Both the position numbers and the translations under genes were made by a program. The notes beneath the pieces were generated by a model. The model was not told where the DNA came from. It saw only the letters and a list, made by a program, of their open reading frames with translations, and searched no databases. DNA of 64,000 nucleotides from Solobacterium sp. (lineage in GTDB: Bacteria; Bacillota_I; Bacilli_A; Erysipelotrichales; Erysipelotrichaceae): assembly GCA_017404505.1 (NCBI GenBank), contig JAFRCE010000017.1, forward strand, positions 1-64,000, written 5' to 3'. Position 1 is the stretch's first letter, and each line of letters starts with the position of its first letter. Shown one piece after another: positions 43,103 to 50,806 of the stretch.

Positions 43103-43131
43103 AACAGCCTCAGTTCTGGGGCTGTTTTTTT
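43103..43131 (+). terminator. Terminator
   Basis: AACAGCC (43103-43109) pairs with GGCTGTT (43120-43126), with an inner CAG/CTG, followed by a T-run. Confidence 0.85.
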
Positions 43132-43355
43132 ATTCTGACAAATCAGAAGAAAAGAAAACCTACTTCCCGGAATGAGGAAGAAGAGCTTCTTCGGAAGGGT
43201 CAGCATGGATTACCCCCTCAATTGCATACTGTCCGGCGTATTTGTGAGACAGGTATTACAGACTGAGTTATCGTCATGGTCTGAAATGTAACTCTTTTTC
43301 TGCCGATCCTTTTGCGCAGTGCATTTTTTTGCCGTAACAGGGTATGATAATTATG

Positions 43356-44270
43356 ATGACAATGCCAACTTTTTACATGCCGGTCGCTCTCTGTGAGGAC
43401 GATCAAGAAAACATCACAGAAGAACTGCGGGCCGGCGGCGCGGCTGTTTTCAAACTGGCGCAATACGAGAAACAGATTACCTTCACAGACGACGAAAACC
43501 GGATCCGGGAAACGGCCCGCAAAAACATCACCCAGGACATCCGGCAGGCTCTCAAGGCGGGAAAGGACGCGGTCTTTGTGGGACCGGCTCTTTCCGCCTC
43601 GATGCGGAAAGACATTCTTGATCGGATCGGTCTGCCGGCGAAGACCTGCTGCATCCTGACAGCCAGACAGTATGCGAACTGTCTCACGTTCAATGCCAGC
43701 AGGAACGATCTGCGGCCGGAAAAAGAGATGAAGAAACGGTATCACCGGATCGACATCCCGCACAGTCATGAAGGCTGGGACGAGATCCGCATCGTCTATC
43801 CGGACCGCGACCAATACAGCCTCGGTGATCCGTTTGCCTTCGCGGAAAAACTGATGGATTTCCGGCAGGATAATCCTCATCATCTGGAAACACTCGGCGA
43901 GCATCTGCGGATGACCTATGACAATCTCAAAGGCGAAGCGGAGCTGCTGCGCCTGGCCGGTCTTATGCATGATTTCGGCAAAGTCAGCACCAAGGACTTT
44001 CATAACGGCCGCGGTGAGCCAACGGAAATCGCTCATTACTACAACCACGAGCATACCGGTGCCTATGATTCGCTGTTCTTTGATACCGCCGGATACGATC
44101 CGCTCCATCTCGCATTTCTGATCAACTATCATATGTTACCGCATGACTGGCGGCGGAATCACAGCGAAAAAGGGCTAAAGAAGAAGGAAAAACTCTGGGG
44201 AAAAGAACTGCTCGATGAGGTAATGCGTCTGGCCGAAGCGGATGACAGAGCCAAACGAAACAATGACTGA
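43356..44270 (+). CDS. HD-domain phosphohydrolase fused to a degenerate PNK-like kinase domain
   Basis: About 304 aa. The C-terminal HD domain has LMHDFGK and later paired His (HYYNHEHTG). The N-terminal 150 residues resemble the AAA_33/polynucleotide-kinase-like domains usually fused to this HD type: ALKAGKDAVFVGPALSASMRKDIL echoes the DATN..R segment, and EKEMKKRYHRIDIPHSHEGWDEIRIVY the lid. The Walker A GxxGSGKS expected at the very N-terminus is missing. Possible starts are 43353, 43356 and 43362; none has a ribosome site, and TATGAT at 43343-43348 suggests a leaderless mRNA from 43356. RNA or nucleotide repair is the usual theme. Confidence 0.65.
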   Translation: MTMPTFYMPVALCEDDQENITEELRAGGAAVFKLAQYEKQITFTDDENRIRETARKNITQDIRQALKAGKDAVFVGPALSASMRKDILDRIGLPAKTCCILTARQYANCLTFNASRNDLRPEKEMKKRYHRIDIPHSHEGWDEIRIVYPDRDQYSLGDPFAFAEKLMDFRQDNPHHLETLGEHLRMTYDNLKGEAELLRLAGLMHDFGKVSTKDFHNGRGEPTEIAHYYNHEHTGAYDSLFFDTAGYDPLHLAFLINYHMLPHDWRRNHSEKGLKKKEKLWGKELLDEVMRLAEADDRAKRNND

Positions 44271-44281
44271 GTGAGGGAACG

Positions 44282-44476
44282 ATGGGACTGTTTAAAAAGA
44301 AAAACACAACCGGGCAGATTTCTTCCGATGCCCGCTGCAGCCAGTGCCGCAGGCGCATCCGGAAGGGTGAGCGTTACTGCGTCCTGGACGGCCGGCTGTA
44401 CTGTGAAAAATGCGGCCGGAAAAAAAGAGAGTGGGAAGCGATCGAATTCGCTCTGATCATGGAGGATGACGAATGA
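44282..44476 (+). CDS. Small zinc-ribbon protein, 64 aa
   Basis: A basic protein with two CxxC knuckles (CSQCRR at 19-24 and CEKCGR at 41-46) separated by 18 residues, as in LIM-like or ribbon modules. The last 20 residues are acidic. GAGGGAAC lies before the start; the last 4 nt overlap the HD gene that follows, so the three genes 43356-44913 probably form an operon. Function unknown; nucleic-acid binding is a guess. Confidence 0.65.
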   Translation: MGLFKKKNTTGQISSDARCSQCRRRIRKGERYCVLDGRLYCEKCGRKKREWEAIEFALIMEDDE

Positions 44477-44913
44477 TCTACACGGATATGACAAAAAAGG
44501 CGATCAGTCTGATGTATGAAGCCCACCGGGGACAGATGGACAAAGGCGGCTTCCCGTACTGCTTCCATCCGTTTCATGTCGCGGAAAGCATGGAAGATGA
44601 GATTTCCTGCACCTGCGCTTTGCTGCATGACGTCGTGGAAGACACGGATTACACTCTGCAGGATCTTGCTGAAATGGGCTTTCCGGAAGAAGTGACGGAC
44701 GTACTGAAACTGCTGACGCATCAGGACGGTGTTCCGTATATGGATTACGTGAAGAACCTGTCCGTCAGCCCCGTTGCCCGCCGCGTCAAACTGTCTGACT
44801 TAAGACATAATTCCGACCTCAGCCGGCTCAGTCACGTCACGGAAGAGGACCTGCAGAGGATCGAAAAATACAGAGAAGCGATCGCTTTTCTGGAAAGCGT
44901 GAACGAATCCTGA
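44473..44913 (+). CDS. Small HD-domain protein of the RelA/SpoT hydrolase (Mesh1-like) type
   Basis: A 146-aa stand-alone HD phosphohydrolase. HRGQMDKGGFPYCFHPFHVAE, CALLHDVVEDTDYTLQDL and VKLSDLRHNSDLSRL follow the (p)ppGpp hydrolase domain of SpoT and of single-domain Mesh1/SAH enzymes. It probably removes (p)ppGpp or a related nucleotide such as NADPH or pppApp; the exact substrate is not deducible. It is coupled to the zinc-ribbon gene by an ATGA overlap. Confidence 0.78.
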   Translation: MIYTDMTKKAISLMYEAHRGQMDKGGFPYCFHPFHVAESMEDEISCTCALLHDVVEDTDYTLQDLAEMGFPEEVTDVLKLLTHQDGVPYMDYVKNLSVSPVARRVKLSDLRHNSDLSRLSHVTEEDLQRIEKYREAIAFLESVNES

Positions 44914-44962
44914 AACATCGTTATCTGTAAGGGTGTTTCAGAAGCAAACCGGAAATGAGTTG

Positions 44963-44971
44963 TGCTATAAT
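44963..44971 (+). promoter_or_regulatory. Extended -10 promoter
   Basis: TGC-TATAAT at 44963-44971, 29 nt before the GTG start at 45001, whose ribosome site is GGGAGG. Confidence 0.65.
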
Positions 44972-45000
44972 AAATTCAGATTCAAACGGGAGGATATCTC

Positions 45001-45810
45001 GTGGAACGTTTAAAGAATAATGCGGATTTGATCTTCATCGTTATTTTACTGATACTCGGACTGGCATCTGCTTTTTTCGCAGCCGGTTATTTTACATCGC
45101 CGGAGTTCACGGAAGGGACGCTTGCCTATCTGAATCAGAAACGCAACACGGTCATGGAGATCACCGCCGCTTCCACCGCAGCTTCCGCCGCCATATCACT
45201 GATTCCCGGTGACGCCGGTTCGGCGATCGCCGACAAGCTGGCGGATCTCAGCATGTACGCGCTGCTGGTGCTCTGTGCGATCTTCCTGGAAAAATACCTG
45301 GTGACGATAACCGGCAGTCTGGCTTTCAGGATCCTGATTCCGGCCGGCTGTCTGCTGGGCATTCTCTACTGCGCCAAATTCAAGAAACCGGTTTTGCGGC
45401 AGATGGCTGTCAAAGTCGCGGCGCTCGGTCTGGTGCTGTTCATGGTCGTTCCGGTCAGTGTGCAGACTTCCAAAAGCATCGAAGAAACATATCATGATTC
45501 CATCGAAATGACGATCGATCAGGCGAAGGAAAGTTCGGAACAGGTTGAAAACAACGCCAAGACCGAATCCGCCTGGGACTCTTTCGTGAATACGATCACC
45601 GGCGGCGTCTCAAGCGTTCTGTCCGGTTTCGAGAATGTCCTCAACAACTTCATCGAAGCGCTGGCCGTCATGATCGTGACATCGTTCCTGATCCCGATCA
45701 TCGTCCTGATGTTCTTCTGGTGGGCGGTCAAAATGATCTTCCAGGCCGTGCCTGAGCCGATACGGGCTCAGCTGCCGGCACCGCCGCCTTCCTTCAAGAG
45801 TAAACAATAA
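45001..45810 (+). CDS. Integral membrane protein of unknown function (GTG start)
   Basis: A 269-aa protein starting at GTG, placed by ACGGGAGG 8 nt upstream. Helices lie at about 8-28, 85-98, 104-122, 135-150 and 215-243. Between helices 2 and 3 of the fold is a small-residue-rich segment (ITAASTAASAAISLIPGDAGSAIADKLADLS), and a soluble coiled-coil-like stretch (ETYHDSIEMTIDQAKESSEQVENNAK) precedes the last helix. A Pro-rich tail ends the protein. Not recognised. Strong terminator follows. Confidence 0.65.
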   Translation: MERLKNNADLIFIVILLILGLASAFFAAGYFTSPEFTEGTLAYLNQKRNTVMEITAASTAASAAISLIPGDAGSAIADKLADLSMYALLVLCAIFLEKYLVTITGSLAFRILIPAGCLLGILYCAKFKKPVLRQMAVKVAALGLVLFMVVPVSVQTSKSIEETYHDSIEMTIDQAKESSEQVENNAKTESAWDSFVNTITGGVSSVLSGFENVLNNFIEALAVMIVTSFLIPIIVLMFFWWAVKMIFQAVPEPIRAQLPAPPPSFKSKQ

Positions 45811-45840
45811 GTTCTTTCATATTTTCCTTTCTTTGCTTTT

Positions 45841-45878
45841 GCCGGCACGCTGATACCCCAGCGTGCCGGCGCTTTTTT
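45841..45878 (+). terminator. Strong terminator
   Basis: GCCGGCACGCT (45841-45851) pairs perfectly with AGCGTGCCGGC (45860-45870), followed by GCTTTTTT. Confidence 0.92.
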
Positions 45879-45883
45879 CCTGG

Positions 45884-45912
45884 TTGCTGAATGCCGTTTT
45901 GGATGACAGAAT
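45884..45912 (+). promoter_or_regulatory. Promoter placing +1 at the VanY-like start codon
   Basis: TTGCTG (45884-45889), 17-bp spacer, CAGAAT (45907-45912) preceded by TGA as an extended -10. Only 6 nt separate it from ATG 45919, and no Shine-Dalgarno exists. Confidence 0.5.
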
Positions 45913-45918
45913 TACAGT

Positions 45919-46767
45919 ATGGAATCTTACAACGAAACGACAGATTATCTGATCCTGGTCAATAAGCAGAATCCGATTCCGGATGACTGGTGGCAGCGGA
46001 TCCGCACGGTCCACATCACCAACTCGCTCGGCATGGATGTGGAAACGGAAACCGCTGCGTATGAAGCATATCTGAACCTGAAGGAAGAACTGAAAAAGGA
46101 CGGCATCGCCGTCGACCTTGATTCCGCCTTGCGGAGCCGAAAAACGCAGGAGCAGATCGCCGCTGACTTTACTGAGGAATACGGTGAGGAATATACCGCC
46201 AAGATCGTCGCTGTGCCGGGCTATTCCGAGCATCACACCGGTCTGGCTCTGGATCTGTATCTGAATATCGACGGGGAAGACGTCTACTTCAACTTTGAGA
46301 TGATGGAATACGCGCCGGTCTGGGAAAAGATCCATCAGCGGATCACGGATCACGGTTTTATCCTGCGTTATCCGCAGGAAAGAGAACATATCACCGGCTA
46401 TGTCTACGAGCCATGGCATATCCGCTATGTCGGAAAAGAGACAGCCCGTATCATCCACGATCAGAACCTGACTCTGGAAGAATACCTGAAAGGGGAAAGA
46501 GAATACGTGCCGCAGATCGATTACGGCCGCTCTTCCCTTTACACACAGGAAGAATTAAAAGAGATGGCGATTCTGATCAAATGCCGTTTCGCGGCCTGGC
46601 GCGGCTGTCATCTGCGCAGTCTGGCATATGCCGGGGACGGTGAAAAGACAGTTTTTGTCATGAAGTATGTAACCGACACGGACAGGGAAGAGAAAGAGGG
46701 CCGTTGGTTTTTACGGAAGACAACGAGAGGAGACTGGGTCATTGACCGCTGTCTTGCGTCCGAATGA
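45919..46767 (+). CDS. VanY-like M15 D-Ala-D-Ala carboxypeptidase without a signal peptide
   Basis: A 282-aa protein with the M15B zinc motif S-E-H-H-T-G-L-A-L-D (His105, Asp112) and EPWHIRYVG with the third zinc His (about 172). The Arg/Gln motif DLDSALRSRKTQEQ binds the peptide terminus. A 100-residue C-terminal extension is shared with the lipoprotein paralogue at 57896-58900. Unlike that paralogue, this one has no signal or lipobox: it starts MESYNETTDYLILVNK, collinear with the mature part of the other. It must be cytosolic, unless exported differently, and could trim cell-wall precursors or recycled peptides. Confidence 0.78.
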   Translation: MESYNETTDYLILVNKQNPIPDDWWQRIRTVHITNSLGMDVETETAAYEAYLNLKEELKKDGIAVDLDSALRSRKTQEQIAADFTEEYGEEYTAKIVAVPGYSEHHTGLALDLYLNIDGEDVYFNFEMMEYAPVWEKIHQRITDHGFILRYPQEREHITGYVYEPWHIRYVGKETARIIHDQNLTLEEYLKGEREYVPQIDYGRSSLYTQEELKEMAILIKCRFAAWRGCHLRSLAYAGDGEKTVFVMKYVTDTDREEKEGRWFLRKTTRGDWVIDRCLASE

Positions 46768-46872
46768 TCCGCAAAGAACCCGGCAGACATGCCCGCATAA
46801 TGATAAAATGAAGACAGAATATCCGCATGTTTTCTGCAGTTTATAAAAGAATAAGAATAGAAAGGCTGAATT

Positions 46873-47706
46873 ATGGCATTGCTGCATCTGAGTTTTACCA
46901 GTAAATATCTGGCGGCTCCGGCCGACATCAACGTGATCCTTCCCGATCTTCCTTACGGAACCGATCCGAAAGACTTCTACAAATCCGGCAAAAAATACAA
47001 AGTGCTCTGGCTTCTGCACGGCACCTTCGGTGACTACAGCGACTGGCTGCGCAAGTCCAATGTCGAACTGTACGCCTGTGAAAAACAGATTGCCGTCGTC
47101 ATGTTTTCCGCCCAGAACAGCAATTACGTGGACTGGCGCGGTTTCGCCATGGGCTATCAGCCGTATTCCTTCTTCTTTGAAGAACTGATGCCGCTGGTTT
47201 ACAGCTGGCTGCCAATCAGTGCGGCAAGGGAAGACAACTTTATCGCCGGTCTTTCCATGGGCGGCCGGGGAACCTGTGTCTACGCCTTCGCGCACCCGGA
47301 GAAATTCGCGGCGGCCTACAGCTTCTCGGCAGTTCCGAATCCGCTGAAGGAACCGGATCCCGCCAATCCGTTCGCGGCCCGCGAATACAACCTCATCAAC
47401 AACTTCGGCGGCATGGACGGTTATCGGAAATCACCGCTGAATCTCTGGGACATCGTCAAAGAGAAGGCGGAAGAAAAAGCGGATCTGCCGAAGCTGTACT
47501 TTGCCTGCGGAGATCAGGATCCGATTGCCTACCAGTCCTTTCAAGACTTCCGCACCTTTGCGAAAGAAATCGGTCTTGACGCGAAGTTCTTTGAACTGCC
47601 GGGCTATTCGCATGAATGGCGTTTCTGGGATCTCTGTCTGCAGGATGCTCTGGCCCGCTTCGTTCCGGAAGAAGACAGAACACCGCTGTTTGATCCGTCA
47701 GAATAA
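46873..47706 (+). CDS. Alpha/beta-hydrolase esterase (EstA/tributyrin-esterase-like)
   Basis: A 277-aa putative esterase. Nucleophile Ser128 in GLSMGGRG, oxyanion strand LLHGTFGDYSDW, acid in CGDQDPI and catalytic His in YSHEWRFW. This set defines the Esterase_D/feruloyl-tributyrin esterase family, whose members deacylate short-chain esters or S-formylglutathione. No signal peptide, so it is probably intracellular. GAAAGGC precedes the start. Monocistronic with a terminator. Confidence 0.85.
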   Translation: MALLHLSFTSKYLAAPADINVILPDLPYGTDPKDFYKSGKKYKVLWLLHGTFGDYSDWLRKSNVELYACEKQIAVVMFSAQNSNYVDWRGFAMGYQPYSFFFEELMPLVYSWLPISAAREDNFIAGLSMGGRGTCVYAFAHPEKFAAAYSFSAVPNPLKEPDPANPFAAREYNLINNFGGMDGYRKSPLNLWDIVKEKAEEKADLPKLYFACGDQDPIAYQSFQDFRTFAKEIGLDAKFFELPGYSHEWRFWDLCLQDALARFVPEEDRTPLFDPSE

Positions 47707-47723
47707 CAGATACCGTATCTCCG

Positions 47724-47769
47724 CACTCCTTTGTGACAGTCTTCTTACTGCCGTAAAGGAGTGTTTTTT
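47724..47769 (+). terminator. Terminator
   Basis: CACTCCTTT (47724-47732) pairs with AAAGGAGTG (47755-47763), with an inner CAGT/ACTG, followed by TTTTTT. Confidence 0.85.
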
Positions 47770-47800
47770 CGTTGTTTCTTTTAGTAGAAATAATCACAGG

Positions 47801-47823
47801 ATAAAGCGCTTTCATCGTATAAT
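47801..47823 (+). promoter_or_regulatory. cre-like operator beside the -10 box of the GH31 operon
   Basis: The minus-strand reading of 47801-47815 (ATGAAAGCGCTTTAT) matches 14 of 15 cre positions and contains the palindrome AAAGCGCTTT (47803-47812). TATAAT lies immediately after (47818-47823), with only a poor -35. CcpA or a LacI-type repressor bound here would occlude the promoter. Confidence 0.7.
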
Positions 47824-47848
47824 ACAGGTATAGTGAAGGTGTTTTTTT

Positions 47849-48826
47849 ATGTCTGAACATAAACAATATGATGTGATCTGCGCCGGTATTGCGACATGGG
47901 ACACGCTTTTTACCGGCGTCGACAAAGACCTGATGGAAATTGACGGCATTCTCGCCAAAGGCTATTTCGCGGCCTCGGGAGGTGACGCTGTCAACGCGGC
48001 TATCAGTATGGCCCGGCTCGGTCTGAAGACCGCCGTCTGCGCGGCCATCGGCAAAGACAGTGCGGCACTGCTCGTCAAAGGCGAACTGGAACAGGACGGT
48101 GTGGACTGTTCGCATCTGTATGAAAGCGCCGATGTTTATACCGCTTCGCCGGTCCTGCTGATCGACAGTGAAGGGGAGCGACATATCATCCGGGTGCCGG
48201 ACAACGGCAACCAGTTCTTTACCGAATCGATGGTCCGTGACGAACTGCTGGAAAACAGCCGCCATCTGCATCTCGCCAGTGCCAACGTGCTGCGTTCGCT
48301 GGACGGAAAACCGCTCGGCCGCCTGTTTGCCAGAGCGAAGGAAAAAGGACTGACGACTTCCCTGGACGCGTCCTATGACCGCAGCGGCAACTGGATGAAG
48401 AACATCGAAGACGCTCTGCAGAACTGTGACATTTTCATTCCCAGTCTGCAGGAAGCCGCCATCTATGCGGGCAGTGACGACCTGGATGAGATCTGCCGTT
48501 TCTTTTCCGCCTATCCGCTGAAGATCTTCGGCATCAAGCTCGGCGAAAAAGGAGTGCTGGTCACCGACTTCCATCAGACATGGAAACAGGCAAGTCTCTA
48601 TCACGGCACACCGGTGGACACGACCGGCGCCGGTGACGCGTTTCTGGCCGGTTTTGTCAGCGCCTGGCTGAAAGGCTATGACATTCCTTCCTGCGCGGCG
48701 ATCGGCAGTGCCCAGTCCTATTCCGTGCTGGGGGCGATCGGTGCCAACCGCAGCGCCGGCACATGGCAGGACGCCCTGCATCTTCTTGCCGCCTACGGCA
48801 TCCCTTTACAGAAAAGAAAAGAGTGA
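47849..48826 (+). CDS. PfkB-family sugar kinase (first gene of the GH31 operon)
   Basis: A 325-aa ribokinase/PfkB kinase. The N-terminal SGGDAVNAAISMARLG and the ATP/anion-hole motif DTTGAGDAF (257-265, catalytic Asp263) are typical. In sulfoglycolysis operons such a kinase (YihV) phosphorylates 6-deoxy-6-sulfofructose at C1. Here it would phosphorylate the ketose made by the fucose-isomerase-like enzyme of the same operon; this is inferred from context. GAAGGTG precedes the start; the next gene is 9 nt away. Confidence 0.85.
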   Translation: MSEHKQYDVICAGIATWDTLFTGVDKDLMEIDGILAKGYFAASGGDAVNAAISMARLGLKTAVCAAIGKDSAALLVKGELEQDGVDCSHLYESADVYTASPVLLIDSEGERHIIRVPDNGNQFFTESMVRDELLENSRHLHLASANVLRSLDGKPLGRLFARAKEKGLTTSLDASYDRSGNWMKNIEDALQNCDIFIPSLQEAAIYAGSDDLDEICRFFSAYPLKIFGIKLGEKGVLVTDFHQTWKQASLYHGTPVDTTGAGDAFLAGFVSAWLKGYDIPSCAAIGSAQSYSVLGAIGANRSAGTWQDALHLLAAYGIPLQKRKE

Positions 48827-48835
48827 GGATCTTTT

Positions 48836-50806
48836 ATGAAAGAACTGCTGCATCATCTTCTGAAGCATATGGAACTCTCCGTCGGCCATGGTGAAAACTA
48901 CTTCACGATGAGCCGCGGCAGTTTCCGCTACCGCCGGCTGATCCACTGGCGCCGCCGTCTGTACATGAGCGGTTATGAAGAAAACGAAAAGGGCTTCACC
49001 GTCACGTTTCATGACGGGCGGGACAAGGAAAACTATGTGATCGACATCACCCGCGAGAACGGCCGCTACGACGTGAAGATGCGTTCCCATCCGAGCCGTG
49101 TCAACCGTTTCTGGATCTCCTATCCATCCGATGCGGACGAGCATTTCTACGGCTGCGGCGAAACCTATTCGACGCTGGATCTGAAAGGGGAAAGAGTCCG
49201 TATCTTCGTGGCGGAACACCAGAATACCAGACGCATTACGAGAAAGCTGGTCCGTGACACGCTGATCGGTCATGATCCGGAAAAAGAACTGGCCTTTTTG
49301 GAATACGAATCCTATTATGTCCAGCCGACCTTCGTCTCATCACGAAAATACTATCTCCATGCCGATACGGTCAGCTATGCCGAATTTGACTTCAGCCGCA
49401 GGGACCGTGTCACCCTGATGTTTCAGGAGCGGCCTGTCTTCCATATGGAAGCAGGAAAGGATTTCACGGAAGTATCGGAAAAACTCGGCGCTCTGCTGGG
49501 CCATTACGGCAAACTGCCGGAGTGGCTGTATGACGGGGTCATCCTGGCGATTCAGGAGGGCACGGAAACCGTCGAAAGGAAAATCGATAAGGCTTTGGAT
49601 GCCGGTGTGAAAGTCAATGCCGTATGGTCGCAGGACTGGTGCGGCTGCCGGCGGACCGGCTTTGGCTATCAGGTTATGTGGAACTGGGAATACGACCAGG
49701 AGCTCTATCATGATCTGCCGCAGAAAATCAGAGAATGGAAGGAAAAGGGTGTCCGTTTCCTTGGCTATATCAATCCTTTCATGGCCATTGAAAAGGACCT
49801 GTATAAATACGCCCATGAACACGGCTACTGTGTCAAAGATAAAAAAGGCGAGGATTATCTGGTGACGATCACGACCTTCCCGGCCGCGATGATCGACTTC
49901 ACCAATCCTTCCGCCTATGACTGGTACAAGAGTCTGATCAAAGAAAACATGATCGGTATCGGCATGTCCGGCTGGATGGCCGACTTCGGTGAATATCTGC
50001 CGGTCGACTGTGTTCTCTACAACGGCAGTCCGAAACGCATGCATAACCAGTGGCCGGCCATCTGGGCGAAAATGAACCGGGAAGCCGTCGAGGAGTGTCA
50101 GGCGGAGAACGAAGTGTTCTTCTTCATGCGGGCCGGCTATACCGAAAGCGTCAGGAATGCTGCATGCATGTGGACCGGCGACCAGCATGTCGACTGGTCC
50201 AAGGACGACGGTCTTCCGTCCGTCATTCCCGCTTCGCTTTCCCTCGGTATGTGCGGCGAAGCCATTGTCCATTCCGACGCCGGCGGCTATACGACCGTCA
50301 TGTCGATGACCCGCTCGAAAGAACTGCTGATGCGCTGGCAGGAGATGAATGTCTTCTCGCCGCTCTTCCGCATGCATGAAGGCAACCAGCCGTCCCGCAA
50401 CGTCCAGTTTGACGCGGACGAAGAACTGCTTGCCCATCTGGCGAAGATGTCCCGCATCCATACCGCTCTGAAACCGTACCTGCTGCAGCTGGAAGAAGAG
50501 GCGCAGAAGGGAATCCCGATGATGCGGCCGATCTTCTACCATTACGACTGTCAGTATGACAATTATAAGGAATACATGCTGGGCCGGGATCTGCTTGTCG
50601 CCCCGATCCGCAAACAGGGAAGAACCGACCGCCATGTCATCCTGCCGGATGATACATGGATCGAACTGAACAGCGGCAGAGAATATGAAGGCGGCACTGT
50701 CCTGATCGAAGCGCCGATGGGAACGATTCCCGTCTTCTGCCGCAAAAACCATACACAGATCAGTGAAGAAACCCTTCAGGAAGTGATCAAGGAGATGAAA
50801 TCATGA
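48836..50806 (+). CDS. GH31 alpha-glycosidase of the sulfoquinovosidase (YihQ) family with altered sulfonate site
   Basis: A 656-aa cytosolic GH31 enzyme closely following E. coli YihQ throughout. Nucleophile Asp383 lies in GWMADFGEYLP, acid/base Asp449 in WTGDQHVDWSKDDGL and Tyr485 in HSDAGGYTT. Of the YihQ substrate motif Gln262-Gln288-Arg301-Trp304, the first, second and fourth are kept (Gln240, Gln266, Trp282), but the sulfonate-binding Arg is Gln279 (FGYQVMWNW). It is therefore either a sulfoquinovosidase with an altered pocket or an enzyme for another 6-modified alpha-glycoside. It overlaps the transporter gene by 4 nt. Confidence 0.82.
   Translation: MKELLHHLLKHMELSVGHGENYFTMSRGSFRYRRLIHWRRRLYMSGYEENEKGFTVTFHDGRDKENYVIDITRENGRYDVKMRSHPSRVNRFWISYPSDADEHFYGCGETYSTLDLKGERVRIFVAEHQNTRRITRKLVRDTLIGHDPEKELAFLEYESYYVQPTFVSSRKYYLHADTVSYAEFDFSRRDRVTLMFQERPVFHMEAGKDFTEVSEKLGALLGHYGKLPEWLYDGVILAIQEGTETVERKIDKALDAGVKVNAVWSQDWCGCRRTGFGYQVMWNWEYDQELYHDLPQKIREWKEKGVRFLGYINPFMAIEKDLYKYAHEHGYCVKDKKGEDYLVTITTFPAAMIDFTNPSAYDWYKSLIKENMIGIGMSGWMADFGEYLPVDCVLYNGSPKRMHNQWPAIWAKMNREAVEECQAENEVFFFMRAGYTESVRNAACMWTGDQHVDWSKDDGLPSVIPASLSLGMCGEAIVHSDAGGYTTVMSMTRSKELLMRWQEMNVFSPLFRMHEGNQPSRNVQFDADEELLAHLAKMSRIHTALKPYLLQLEEEAQKGIPMMRPIFYHYDCQYDNYKEYMLGRDLLVAPIRKQGRTDRHVILPDDTWIELNSGREYEGGTVLIEAPMGTIPVFCRKNHTQISEETLQEVIKEMKS

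Noticed and set aside
49340-50752. Minus-strand frame of 470 codons opposite the GH31 gene
   Set aside because: Antisense of a highly conserved glycosidase; no ribosome site.
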